Source of the DNA: Terriglobales bacterium
GTDB lineage: Bacteria; Acidobacteriota; Terriglobia; Terriglobales; Acidobacteriaceae
DNA: 64,000 nt
Direction of reading: 5' to 3'
Assembly: GCA_035567895.1 (NCBI GenBank)
Contig: DATMPC010000107.1
Coordinates: 18,018 to 82,017, forward strand
Below are positions 16,097-24,852 of the stretch, piece by piece. Every line of letters starts with the position of its first letter. Position 1 is the stretch's first letter. The position numbers and the translations under genes were made by a program. The notes beneath the pieces were generated by a model. That model was not told where the DNA came from. It did no database searches and saw only the letters and a list, made by a program, of their open reading frames with translations.

Positions 16097-19000
16097 TCAG
16101 TCGTGAGCCCCAACCAACTGCGGCGGACCATCCAGCACGTAGCGGATCTTACGAGCCAGGGCTTCGGTTGTGAATGGCTTCTGCAGGAATGACATCCCGG
16201 CAGTGAGAACGCCATGATGAACAATCGCATCATCCGCGTACCCGGAGACATAGAGCACCTTCATTTCGGGACGAAGCTTGAGCAATCGCTCGGCGAGTTC
16301 GCGTCCACTCATCTGCTGCAGCACAACATCCGTGAGCAGCATGTCAATCGTGCCTTGATGACGCTCGCACATCAGGAGCGCTTCCCCGCCGTGTCGGGCT
16401 TCGAGCACGTTGTATCCATGCTTGTGCATAACCTGACGCATGAGTGCGCGGACTCCGTCTTCGTCTTCCACCAGCAGAACAGTTTCACTGCCATGGCGTG
16501 CCGGTTGCAGCGAGCGTGAAAGCGGAATTTCGACAGGAGCATCCACGCGCGGCAGGTAAACCTTGAATGTAGATCCCCGGCCGATTTCGCTGTAGACCCA
16601 GATGTAGCCACCACTCTGTTTGATGATGCCGTACACAGTGGACAGTCCCAAACCAGTACCTTTGCCGACTTCCTTCGTGGTAAAGAACGGTTCGAATATC
16701 CGCGATTTCACCTTCTCCGGCATACCCGTACCGTTGTCGCTGACGGCGATCATCACGTAACGTCCCGGCTTCACGGAAACGTGATCGCGTGCGTAAGCCT
16801 CATCGAGATCAACGTTGGCCGTTTCAACCGTTAATTTGCCGCCTTGCGGCATCGCATCGCGTGCGTTGACGGCCAGGTTCATGATTACCTGCTCAACCTG
16901 CCCTGGATCAGCTTTTACACGGCCCAGACCTGGCTCAAGCACAGTGAACAAATCGACGTCTTCTCCAAGCAGGCGGTGCAAAAGCTTGTCCATGTTGTGC
17001 ATCACAAGGTTCAGATCGAGGACCTTGGGGGCGAGCACCTGCTGACGGCTGAAGGCAAGTAATTGCCGCGTGAGGGAGGCTGCGCGATCGGCTGCTTTCT
17101 TGATTTCGTCGATCTCGTGCCGCATGGGATCGGCATGGTCGAGATCGTCGAGGACGAGTTCGCTGTAACCTTTGATCACCGTGAGCAGGTTATTGAAGTC
17201 GTGCGCGACGCCGCCCGCCAGGCGACCTACGGCTTCCATCTTCTGCGCCTGCCGCAGCTGTTCTTCGAGCGTACGTCGTTCGGTGATGTCCTCGGCGATC
17301 ATCTCGAAGCCGAGTGTTTCACCGCGTTCGTTTCTGAAGGGTGTTCCGCTGAGTCGAACGGTGATTGGGTGCCCATCTTTTCTTTTCCAGCGCAGCTCGA
17401 CTGTGCCGAGCCGTCCCGAGTCGTTATATGCCTGAATAATGGCAGCTCGCTGATCGGGATCAGCGTAGATTTCGCGCGCCATATCCACTGCCAACAACTC
17501 TTCCGGGGACGAGTAGCCCAGCATTTGCACGAGCGCGGGATTGACGTCGAGAAATCTGCCATCGACTGTGGAGCGATACATGCCGTAAACGGCACTCTCA
17601 ACCAACGACCTGTGCCTGGCTTCCGATGCCCGCAGAGCTTCTTCCTGTCGTTTGCGCGCCAGCGCAACAGATATGTGCTGGGAGACGTAAGTGAGAATCT
17701 CTTTATCGCGTTCACGGTATCGGATTTCTGGATCGTAGCTCTGGAGCGCGATCACGCCGAAGACTTTGCTTCCCTGGCGCAGCGGGGCTCCAAGCCAATC
17801 GATGCAATCAGGACCGAGCGGCTCGATTTCCCGCTTATCTTCGAGTGAGCGAATCTTTTCGAAGTCGGCCAGCAGCGCTTTGCCTGTCCGGAGTACGTAT
17901 TCCGTAAGTCCCTTGCCGCGCTTGCGTCCCGCGGGAATCGGATCGCTCTGGTCGACAAAATACGGAAACTGCAAGTACTCGCCGCTTTCATCGAGTAGCG
18001 CAATGTACAGGTTTTGCGCATACATCAACTCGCCGATGATTTGATGAAGAGCTTCAAATAACTGCCCAAGGTCGTCCACTGAATTTGCGCAATCACTCAT
18101 GCGATAGAGTGCCGACTGGAGTTGCTCGGCATGCTTTCGCTGGGTGATGTCGAATGCCGTGCACAACATCGCCTGTTCGCCTGCGAACTGCGTCACTGTT
18201 GCGGAGAAATCGAGCCATCGATCGTCGCCGTCTTTGTGGACAATCCGTAATTCGCAGCGCTGTACCGAGGTGTCCCCGCGTAGCCGGTCCGCAGCCCGCG
18301 AGTGGATCATCTCGCGTTGGTCGGGATGAATCAGATCCCAGGGACTCATTTCCCGCAGCTCTGCAGAGGTATACCCACAAACCTCCTCGGATGCCTGGTT
18401 GGAGTAAAGGAAGCGATTGCCATTGTGGATGAAGATCGCGGTGGTCGCGCTCTCGGCGAGGGCCCGGAACTTACTCTCACTCTCGGCCAGCGCGTGCTCG
18501 GCGCGTTTGCGCTCGGTTATGTCTACCAGGGTGCCCTGGATCATTGCGGCGTCTTCATCTTCCAGCAGGGTTACGTTTTCCAGCACCCACACTTCGGTGC
18601 CATCTCGGCGCCGCAACTTCATTTCGAAATTTGTGAGGGCTTTTTCCCGTTTTAGACGAGCAACGTAACGTTCTCGCTCATCGGGAGCTGAGTATGGATT
18701 GAAATCCGCGAGCTTGATCATCTGCTCGCGCGATTCGTAGCCGAAGATGTGTGCGAACGAATCGTTGCAATCGAGCAATCCTCCCGACAGCTTGCTGAGA
18801 AAGACTCCAGCCAGATTGCGCTGGAATAGTTGACGATAGCGTTCCTCGGAATCACGCAGCTCAGTCTCAGCTTCCATCCGGTCGCCCACATAGCGGAAGC
18901 TGGCCAGCAAGCCTGCTTTGCGCCCACCAATCACATATGTGCTGCTCACTGCTTCGAACGACTTCCAGTGTCCAAGCTTGTGCTGCAAGCGCACAACGAT

Positions 19001-19699
19001 GGGATCGCCTCTGCTGGGATCCTCAAGCCCTTGCCGGAACCCTACGATGGCTATTTCCAAATCTTCGGGATGCACAAAATCGAAGCACGATCGCCCAACG
19101 AGTTCTTCGGGCAGGTAGCCGAGGTGCCGTGTAATCGATTGACTCTGGTAGATGACCTTGCCTTGCTCATCGAGCAAGGAGAGAACATCTGAGGATTGCT
19201 CAACGAAAGCGCGAAAGCGCTCTTCACTTTCTCGTAGAGCCTGTTCGGCGGCCACATGATTCGTGACATCTCGGCCAATGCTCAGGATGGAAGACGATTG
19301 ACCATCGTCAGATATGAGGCAGTGACCGACTTCCAGCGTCCGCCGGGAGCCGTCTTTAATAATTATCTCGGCAGTAAAAGGCGTGGGTAGCTCTCTCTGA
19401 CTACGCTCAGCCCACCTTGCGCGCACAGTCGGGACCTGCTCCGGAACCAGCAGGTCGAGGATATTCATGTTGAGGAGCGCGTCTCGCGTGTATCCCGAGA
19501 CGCGCTCAGCGGCTCCGTTTACCCAGGTGAAGTTTCCCTGCCCATCGTGCGTATACATCACGTCGCTGGCATTATCGAGGATGTTGAAAAGTGCGGTGGT
19601 AGAGGCTGGCGGCGGAACGGCAGCGTGCGACCTCCCGCGCGTAGAAACACGGGCTCCAGGCGTGCTGGTCACACGCGCAGGCTTGGGCCTAAAGCCCAT
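16097..19699 (-). CDS. PAS/GAF hybrid histidine kinase with C-terminal receiver
   Basis: 1200 residues with no signal peptide or membrane span, so probably a cytoplasmic sensor. Order of domains, approximate: PAS 35-155, PAS 160-280, PAS 285-405, PAS 410-530, GAF 545-690, PAS 700-820, HisKA 835-900 with the H-box [20 protein letters not shown], HATPase 940-1060 with [19 protein letters not shown] and [20 protein letters not shown], and receiver 1075-1195 with [25 protein letters not shown] and FLQKPFT. The repeated DITERK endings of the PAC motifs delimit the PAS modules. No histidine phosphotransfer protein is next to it. The neighbouring phosphatase-type regulator on the same strand may be its target. 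Confidence 0.95.
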   Translation of the reverse strand: MGFRPKPARVTSTPGARVSTRGRSHAAVPPPASTTALFNILDNASDVMYTHDGQGNFTWVNGAAERVSGYTRDALLNMNILDLLVPEQVPTVRARWAERSQRELPTPFTAEIIIKDGSRRTLEVGHCLISDDGQSSSILSIGRDVTNHVAAEQALRESEERFRAFVEQSSDVLSLLDEQGKVIYQSQSITRHLGYLPEELVGRSCFDFVHPEDLEIAIVGFRQGLEDPSRGDPIVVRLQHKLGHWKSFEAVSSTYVIGGRKAGLLASFRYVGDRMEAETELRDSEERYRQLFQRNLAGVFLSKLSGGLLDCNDSFAHIFGYESREQMIKLADFNPYSAPDERERYVARLKREKALTNFEMKLRRRDGTEVWVLENVTLLEDEDAAMIQGTLVDITERKRAEHALAESESKFRALAESATTAIFIHNGNRFLYSNQASEEVCGYTSAELREMSPWDLIHPDQREMIHSRAADRLRGDTSVQRCELRIVHKDGDDRWLDFSATVTQFAGEQAMLCTAFDITQRKHAEQLQSALYRMSDCANSVDDLGQLFEALHQIIGELMYAQNLYIALLDESGEYLQFPYFVDQSDPIPAGRKRGKGLTEYVLRTGKALLADFEKIRSLEDKREIEPLGPDCIDWLGAPLRQGSKVFGVIALQSYDPEIRYRERDKEILTYVSQHISVALARKRQEEALRASEARHRSLVESAVYGMYRSTVDGRFLDVNPALVQMLGYSSPEELLAVDMAREIYADPDQRAAIIQAYNDSGRLGTVELRWKRKDGHPITVRLSGTPFRNERGETLGFEMIAEDITERRTLEEQLRQAQKMEAVGRLAGGVAHDFNNLLTVIKGYSELVLDDLDHADPMRHEIDEIKKAADRAASLTRQLLAFSRQQVLAPKVLDLNLVMHNMDKLLHRLLGEDVDLFTVLEPGLGRVKADPGQVEQVIMNLAVNARDAMPQGGKLTVETANVDLDEAYARDHVSVKPGRYVMIAVSDNGTGMPEKVKSRIFEPFFTTKEVGKGTGLGLSTVYGIIKQSGGYIWVYSEIGRGSTFKVYLPRVDAPVEIPLSRSLQPARHGSETVLLVEDEDGVRALMRQVMHKHGYNVLEARHGGEALLMCERHQGTIDMLLTDVVLQQMSGRELAERLLKLRPEMKVLYVSGYADDAIVHHGVLTAGMSFLQKPFTTEALARKIRYVLDGPPQLVGAHD

Positions 19700-19956
19700 A
19701 TCGAGGGGACTCCTGCGTGCTCATGATTGATGGGACTGCGTCCGGGGGCGCGAATAATGTACCGCGAATGAGGCATTACTCGGAAGGAAATGTTTAGTTA
19801 CTTTCGTTTACCGTTGCGTTAGCCCCGCAGCGTTGTGGAAAACGTGGCAGCGAGCGGGCTACTGGCGATCGTTCCGCCATTCGGCAGCACTAGTGTCGTG
19901 CCTCCGCGCTCGCTCATCGTCTTTTGCGTCTCTTCTCACGTATGCTTAACAAAGTA

Positions 19957-20691
19957 ATGAGAGTTCGCGTTCTCTTATTTGGCGTCCTAAAGGACATCTT
20001 CCAGCGCAGCGAAGACTCGCTCGATCTGTCGCCCGACGCTACGGTTTCCGACTTGCTCACGCATTACCGCGAACTCACGCCCGAGCGGGCTAACTTGTTT
20101 CATTCATTGGCACTTGCGATCAATCAGCAGTACGCTTCTCCCGGCGATCGACTTAAGGAGGGTGACGAGGTCGCCCTGCTCCCACCAGTCAGCGGCGGAG
20201 CCGAAACTGTTGTTCGCAAAGAGAGTTATCAGTGTGAGATTGTGCGCGAGCGAATCCGGACCGAACAGATCGTCGAGCGCATCAAGCAAGGCGAGGATGG
20301 GGCGGTGGTCGTCTTTGAAGGCATCGTGCGAAATCACACGCGGAACCGCCGGACGTTGTTTCTCGACTACGAGGCTTACGAGCCGATGGCGCTTACCCAA
20401 ATGAATTCGCTCGCGGAAAAGGCGCTTGCCAATTACAAGGTAAGGGAGATCGCTATCATCCACCGGCTGGGACGTCTCGAGATCGGAGAAACCAGCGTGC
20501 TGATCGTTGTCGCCTCCGCACATCGAGCCGCCGCCTTCGATGCGTGCCGCTTTGCCATCGATACCCTCAAACGCACAGTCCCAATTTGGAAGAAGGAACA
20601 TTTCCCCGACGGTGTCGTATGGGCCGATGGCGAGCCCTTTCCCGAAGAGCTGCGCGCAAGTTCTGATTCAAGCATCGGTGGGAACGAATGA
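19957..20691 (+). CDS. moaX: Fused molybdopterin synthase, MoaD-MoaE (MoaX type)
   Basis: 244 residues from ATG 19957; an alternative ATG is at 19942 and neither has a strong ribosome-binding site. Residues 1-81 are MoaD: MRVRVLLFGVLKDIFQRSED and the terminal LLPPVSGG. MoaE follows directly, with VVFEGIVRNHTRNR, LFLDYEAYEPMA, VASAHRAAAFDACRFAIDTL and the VPIWKKEHF catalytic lysines. Molybdopterin synthase inserts two sulfurs into cPMP. MoaD must expose its GlyGly end for thiocarboxylation, so a fused protein needs cleavage after that GG, as reported for mycobacterial MoaX. It overlaps the next gene by four bases. A MoeB-like activator is encoded at 36.9 kb. Confidence 0.92.
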   Translation: MRVRVLLFGVLKDIFQRSEDSLDLSPDATVSDLLTHYRELTPERANLFHSLALAINQQYASPGDRLKEGDEVALLPPVSGGAETVVRKESYQCEIVRERIRTEQIVERIKQGEDGAVVVFEGIVRNHTRNRRTLFLDYEAYEPMALTQMNSLAEKALANYKVREIAIIHRLGRLEIGETSVLIVVASAHRAAAFDACRFAIDTLKRTVPIWKKEHFPDGVVWADGEPFPEELRASSDSSIGGNE

Positions 20692-21623
20692 GAGTGTTGC
20701 GTGTGGCGATCATCGCCTTGGCCCTCCTCGCTTCCTCGAGCGCTCAGGAGAAGCCCGAGACCACTTTCAAGGTTGATGTAAAGCTGGTGAACGTATTTGT
20801 TACGGTCACTGACCCGCAGGGCGCGCCCATCGGCAATCTTGCGAAGAATGACTTCAGTCTCAGCGAGGATGGAGTCCCCCAAAAGATTGCCGTCTTCAGC
20901 AAAGAATCCCAGCTCCCACTATCGATTGTGTTGGCGATCGACGCCAGTTCGAGCACGCGCAAAGACATTCGCCTCGAGCTCGAAGCCGCCCGCCGATTCA
21001 TTCATTCCATGATCCGCCCACAGGACGCGGTCGCTCTCTTCAGCTTCGCAACCTACGTGAACGAGTTGACGCCGTTCACTGCAAAGCTCCATCAGGTCGA
21101 CAGTGCGATTAATGAAGTGCGAGTCGGCGGTGCTACTTCTCTCTACGACGCGGTCTATCTAGGGGCTAAAGCGCTTGTGAATCGCGAAGGGCGCAAGGTG
21201 CTTGTGCTAATTACCGACGGAGGCGATACCGCGAGCAGCATCGACTATAGGGAGGCTCTCCGCGCGGCACAGCAGTCGGAGGCGCTGGTTTACAGCCTTA
21301 TCGACGTGCCGGTCGAGGCGAGCGCAGGCCGTAATACAGGTGGAGAGCATGCGCTCATTCAAATCTCGAACGACACCGGCGGAAAGTATTACTACGCCTC
21401 AAGCGTTCCACAACTCGATAAAGCGTTCGAGCAGATTAGCGATGAGCTGCGAACCCAGTACCTGCTGGCCTACTATCCCGTGGCCCGTCGCGCAGCTTCG
21501 GATTTTCGCCAGATCGATGTTAACGCCCATCCGCACGATCTGCCCGAGGCTCAGGGAAGCGACGGTGGGGACAAGCTGATTGTCCGCGCCCGGCGTGGTT
21601 ATTACACGTCAAAGCTGGAGTAG
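20688..21623 (+). CDS. Secreted VWFA-related domain protein (acidobacterial type)
   Basis: 311 residues, start ATGA-overlapping the moaX stop. A signal peptide covers residues 1-19 (VAIIALALLASSSAQ). The segment VDVKLVNVFVTVTDPQGAPI and DFSLSEDGVPQKI is the hallmark of the VWFA-related family abundant in Acidobacteria. The VWA fold has an intact MIDAS: Asp85-x-Ser87-x-Ser89 (AIDASSSTRK), the Thr loop GGATSLYDAV and ITDGGDT. It is probably exported and metal-dependent in protein binding; the ligand is unknown. The translational coupling to moaX may be only chance operon packing. Confidence 0.9.
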   Translation: MRVLRVAIIALALLASSSAQEKPETTFKVDVKLVNVFVTVTDPQGAPIGNLAKNDFSLSEDGVPQKIAVFSKESQLPLSIVLAIDASSSTRKDIRLELEAARRFIHSMIRPQDAVALFSFATYVNELTPFTAKLHQVDSAINEVRVGGATSLYDAVYLGAKALVNREGRKVLVLITDGGDTASSIDYREALRAAQQSEALVYSLIDVPVEASAGRNTGGEHALIQISNDTGGKYYYASSVPQLDKAFEQISDELRTQYLLAYYPVARRAASDFRQIDVNAHPHDLPEAQGSDGGDKLIVRARRGYYTSKLE

Positions 21624-21632
21624 GGGCACCCC

Positions 21633-21731
21633 TGTCATTCCGAGCCGCTGCGGCGAGGAATCCCTATCGGGCCAAAGATGTATGGGCTCAGCAGGGATTC
21701 CTCACCGCAACTTCAGCGGTTCGGAATGACA
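21633..21731. repeat. Palindromic repeat, TGTCATTCCGA family (copy 4)
   Basis: TGTCATTCCGAGCCGCTGCG at the left pairs with CGGTTCGGAATGACA at the right, and GAGGAATCCCT pairs with AGGGATTCCTC inside. It lies between the VWA gene and the Hfq-like gene. Confidence 0.88.
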
Positions 21732-21755
21732 GCAAAAATCGCGTAAAATGCACCC

Positions 21756-22034
21756 ATGAGTTTCCGTAGCGACGCAGCTTCAGCCTTACAGAAAAAATCG
21801 AAGAACACTCCTCCCGAAGAGACGGGTATGGAGGCCTCCTATCTGAAGGCGCTCGGGGAGAAGCAGACCCCAGTCACCGTCAAGCTAATGGGCGGAGAGT
21901 CTGTGCGCGGCTGGATCGAGTATTACGATGCCAACATGATTCGGCTGACTCGGGAGCATTCCCCGAATCTATTCATCTATAAGCACGAGATCGTCTACAT
22001 CGCTGAGGACACCGGACGCCGAGGGCGTCTGTGA
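21756..22034 (+). CDS. Hfq-like Sm-fold RNA-binding protein (noncanonical)
   Basis: 92 residues. The Sm-like core at about 26-85 reads YLKALGEKQTPVTVKLMGGE, then RGWIEYYDANMIRLT (Sm1-like) and NLFIYKHEIVYIAED (Sm2-like, compare YKHAIS in classical Hfq). The spacing and the YKHEI motif support an Hfq relative, while the proximal-face NG/Q-F residues of enterobacterial Hfq differ. The 25-residue N-terminal extension and the basic end DTGRRGRL are extra. By analogy it would form hexamer rings binding small RNAs. It overlaps the following suhB-like gene by four bases (GTGA), suggesting co-translation. Confidence 0.75.
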   Translation: MSFRSDAASALQKKSKNTPPEETGMEASYLKALGEKQTPVTVKLMGGESVRGWIEYYDANMIRLTREHSPNLFIYKHEIVYIAEDTGRRGRL

Positions 22035-22882
22035 GCGTTCGACATCCCGACTACATCTCCACGGCCTCAGACATTGCGCGACGCGCGGGCGCTTTGCTGC
22101 TGGAGTATTCCGCACGAGGCGTGAAGACGGAGTACAAGGGCTCGGGCACCGTCGACGTTGTCACCGAAGCGGACCGCGCCTCCGAGAAGCTGATCGTCGA
22201 GAGCCTTCGTGCAGCGTTTCCCAATCACGGAATCGTCGGTGAAGAAGGATCGCGCTCGCAAAGCGCAGGCGAGTATATCTGGTATGTCGATCCGCTCGAC
22301 GGGACAACCAACTTCGCGCACGGATTTCCGGTCTTCTGCGTTTCCCTGGGACTGGCGCAGCATAACGAAGTAATTGCGGGAGTAGTCTTCGATCCCACGC
22401 GCAACGAACTTTTCGCAGCCGAGCGTGGCAGCGGTGCGACATTAAATGGCAAGAAGATTCGCGTGTCTGAGGTTGCGGCACTCGGCGAAAGCCTGCTCGG
22501 CACCGGGTTCCCCAGCAAGAAACGGCACCTCAATCCGAACATTTACTTCTATCACCAGCTCACCATGAAGACGCATGGCATCCGCCGCGCGGGCTCGGCT
22601 GCGCTCGATCTTTCGTGTGTTGCTTCGGGACGCTACGATGGATATTGGGAGTTCAACCTGAATCCATGGGACACTTCAGCCGGTGTGTTACTCGTTGAAG
22701 AGGCGGGCGGCAGGCTCACACACGTGGATGGAAGCAAATTCGACGTCGCCGCCAGCCGCGATGTGCTCGCGACCAACGGCCTCATCCATCAAGAGCTCAA
22801 AAGCGAGATGCACGCGGTGATGCAGGGCCGCGGCCTCGAGCCATTGCCGAATTTGATAGAGTTCGCGAAAAGCCGAGCTTAG
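22031..22882 (+). CDS. suhB: Inositol-1-monophosphatase family protein
   Basis: 283 residues from GTG 22031, overlapping the Hfq-like stop. The family metal-binding motifs are complete: VGEEGSRS, VDPLDGTTNFAHGFPVFCVS and the C-terminal NPWDTSAGVLLVEEAGG. It is therefore a Mg-dependent, Li-sensitive-type phosphatase of inositol phosphates or related sugar phosphates. In E. coli the homologue SuhB also assists rRNA antitermination, so pairing with an RNA-binding gene is suggestive but not proof of an RNA role here. The length is about 15 residues above the usual, mainly at the C terminus. Confidence 0.92.
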   Translation: MSVRHPDYISTASDIARRAGALLLEYSARGVKTEYKGSGTVDVVTEADRASEKLIVESLRAAFPNHGIVGEEGSRSQSAGEYIWYVDPLDGTTNFAHGFPVFCVSLGLAQHNEVIAGVVFDPTRNELFAAERGSGATLNGKKIRVSEVAALGESLLGTGFPSKKRHLNPNIYFYHQLTMKTHGIRRAGSAALDLSCVASGRYDGYWEFNLNPWDTSAGVLLVEEAGGRLTHVDGSKFDVAASRDVLATNGLIHQELKSEMHAVMQGRGLEPLPNLIEFAKSRA

Positions 22883-23291
22883 CATCGTGCGTATTCATGC
22901 TCTGTCTTGTTAAGAATGGCTAATCCACCTCGGAACCCGTCCCGTATTGAGACTCGATTGTTAACGCGCGATGACAAAGCCGTTGCGCTTATGGCACCTA
23001 TCAAAAGTTCCAATTTGCATTTCGGAGTTCATTTCCATAGTCTCTGAGCAGTGAGTGACCCTGAAGTACACTCACCTCCATCCAAGCTGATCTCTAGATC
23101 GTGACGTCGCGCAGGCGGTTCTAATGCGGGACGTTCTACAGCGCCGCTTCTGGTTAGCAGTTGCCTGTTCTCCTCGCTGAGTAGTTACGCGTAGCGAACC
23201 AGAAAGCGGACGAATGCGTGCACGCGTCGTGCGAACCGGAACACCTGAGTTCTCGCGGCACTGTCACCTAACGTCGATTGGAGATTGGACA
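22883..23291. other. 409-bp intergenic region
   Basis: No gene of more than about 40 codons is convincing. An imperfect hairpin at about 23145-23208 pairs CGCTTCTGGTTAGC with GCGAACCAGAAAGCG. It may belong to the leader of the next gene. No clear promoter was recognised. Confidence 0.4.
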
Positions 23292-23705
23292 ATGAAACTC
23301 GTAAGGCACATCGCTTATTTCTTTTTGCTTCTTGCAACCACGTCCCTGGTAGCGTCGGCACAGGAGCCAAACGGCAAGTTCACCGTTAAGCATGACACGC
23401 GGTGGGGCACCGCTATCCTGCCGGCGGGAAGCTATTCCGTTTCGGTCCGTAGCGGACCGGTACCGTATGTGCTCGTCACTTCCGATGATCGCAACGCCGT
23501 TTCCATCATGGCCGTCGCCCAGTACGTCGAGACGGCGCAATGTAAGAGCAGTTCGCTGGAGTTGGAGCAAACTGACGGGAACTGGAACGTGCGCTCTCTT
23601 TGCTTCGAGTCGGCGCTAGCGGTGTACTTCGGGCCGTCGCAGAAGGCGCGTCAGACCAACATAGCTGCAGTTCCGCAGGTGGCCACGCTGGCTGGATCGA
23701 ACTAG
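23292..23705 (+). CDS. Small secreted protein of unknown function
   Basis: 137 residues from ATG 23292. The frame extends 78 bases further upstream, but this start gives a clean signal peptide (HIAYFFLLLATTSLVASAQ). The mature part starts EPNGKFTVKHDTRWGTAILP and contains AGSYSVSVRSG, a pattern seen in many short exported acidobacterial proteins. Two Cys (AQCKSS and RSLCFES) could form a disulfide. It is likely a beta-rich periplasmic protein. No enzymatic motif is visible. A 28-bp perfect palindrome follows 22 bp after the stop and may end transcription. Confidence 0.75.
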   Translation: MKLVRHIAYFFLLLATTSLVASAQEPNGKFTVKHDTRWGTAILPAGSYSVSVRSGPVPYVLVTSDDRNAVSIMAVAQYVETAQCKSSSLELEQTDGNWNVRSLCFESALAVYFGPSQKARQTNIAAVPQVATLAGSN

Positions 23706-23727
23706 CGTGTAGTCACTGCACAGATTG

Positions 23728-23755
23728 GTAGAGACGCAGCATGCTGCGTCTCTAC
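23728..23755. repeat. 28-bp perfect palindrome GTAGAGACGCAGC
   Basis: GTAGAGACGCAGCA/TGCTGCGTCTCTAC is fully self-complementary. Close relatives are the lon terminator at 45955-45983, a 17-bp version at 43268-43284 and a longer-loop version at 52022-52057. There is no U-tract here. Confidence 0.9.
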
Positions 23756-23812
23756 GGTGCAATATTTTTCAGAAATGTTTCGATAACACCGATAGGGAAA
23801 ATTCATAAGCCC

Positions 23813-24556
23813 ATGCTTCATACGCCGATAGAATTCAGTATGGATCAGTTAAACCTTAATCCCGCTCTTGATTTTCTTCATGATCTCGGCACTCGTATCG
23901 CCGCGGCAGATCCATTGCACGAGGTGCTGGACGAGATCGTCGAGTTTGTTGCCGACCTGGTAAGTTGCGACTCCTGTTTCATTTTCGTTCTTGAGGGTGA
24001 AGACCTCGTGCTTCGCGCCTCGAAGAACCCTCATCCGGAAGTTCTCGACCGGCTCAAGATGCAAATCGGTCAGGGCATCGCCGGATGGGTCGCGGAGCAT
24101 CGCGAACCCGTGGTCATTCCCGAAAGGGCTTCGCATGATTCCAGATTCAAGACTTTGACTGAACTTCCCGAAGACAGCTACGAGGCGATCCTCTCCGTGC
24201 CGATCGTCTCGCGTGGCCGTGTGGTCAGCGTGATGAATGTGCAAAATCGCGATCCTCGCGTTTTCACGCCCCGCGAAGTGAAGGCGGTTTCGACGATCGG
24301 TCACCTGGTTGGCGCAGCCATCGAAATGGCGCGGCTGGAGAACGAAGTTACACAACTCTCCGACAAGCTCGCCACGCGCAAGGTGGTAGAGCGCGCGAAA
24401 GGCGTGATGCAGCGCGAACTGTCAATCACTGAAGAAGAAGCCTACGCCATCATTCAGAAGCAGGCGCGGCAACGCCGGAAGTCGATGAAAGAAATCAGCG
24501 AAGCCATCCTGCTGGCTGACGAGTTGAAGAAGGGACCCTCCCGCCCTGTCTCCTGA
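23813..24556 (+). CDS. GAF-ANTAR regulator (RNA-binding antiterminator)
   Basis: 247 residues from ATG 23813; ATG 23840 is an alternative, and the frame upstream runs into the palindrome so it is excluded. GAF domain at about 30-180 (FVADLVSCDSCFIFVLEGED, IGQGIAGWVAEHREPVVIPE, LSVPIVSRGRVVSVMNVQNR). ANTAR domain at about 185-240 (LATRKVVERAKGVMQREL, then EEEAYAIIQKQARQRRKSMK). ANTAR dimers bind twin hairpins in leader RNA and block terminators. The GAF may sense a small molecule or redox state. Its RNA targets are not visible nearby. A terminator follows. Confidence 0.92.
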   Translation: MLHTPIEFSMDQLNLNPALDFLHDLGTRIAAADPLHEVLDEIVEFVADLVSCDSCFIFVLEGEDLVLRASKNPHPEVLDRLKMQIGQGIAGWVAEHREPVVIPERASHDSRFKTLTELPEDSYEAILSVPIVSRGRVVSVMNVQNRDPRVFTPREVKAVSTIGHLVGAAIEMARLENEVTQLSDKLATRKVVERAKGVMQRELSITEEEAYAIIQKQARQRRKSMKEISEAILLADELKKGPSRPVS

Positions 24557-24582
24557 GTCCCCATCGAAAGTGCGCTTGCACG

Positions 24583-24623
24583 GGAGTCGCTTGCTACACG
24601 CACGGGCAGCGGCTCCTTTTTTT
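24583..24623 (+). terminator. Probable terminator of the GAF-ANTAR gene
   Basis: GGAGTCGCT and AGCGGCTCC form a nine-base stem with one G-U pair and a 16-nt loop, followed by seven T. Confidence 0.65.
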
Positions 24624-24638
24624 GTTCAGAAGAGCCTA

Positions 24639-24828
24639 TTCACCACGGAGGCACGGAGAAAGGCAAGAACGTGTTAAACACTTAAGGATATAGAGGACAA
24701 CGAGTTTTTTGGACTTGCCGCCGTCCAATTCGCCCTCTTTCGATACATCTGGCCATCATCTCAGTGACCTGCGTGTCGTCCCTTGTTAAGTCTTGCCTTT
24801 CTCCGTGACTCCGTGTCTCCGTGGTGAA
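24639..24828. repeat. CCACGGAG inverted-repeat element (copy 3)
   Basis: The left arm TTCACCACGGAGGCACGGAG plus AAAGGCAAG pairs with the right arm CTTGCCTTTCTCCGTGACTC plus CGTGTCTCCGTGGTGAA. The right arm is longer by one ACACGGAGT unit. About 125 bp separates the arms. Confidence 0.87.
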
Positions 24829-24852
24829 AGGGTTCTGAGCTAGAATTTAGGT

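Noticed and set aside
17063..17848. 261-codon plus-strand frame opposite the hybrid kinase
   Set aside because: Antisense to conserved PAS, HisKA and HATPase coding sequence; no signal peptide, motif or ribosome-binding site.
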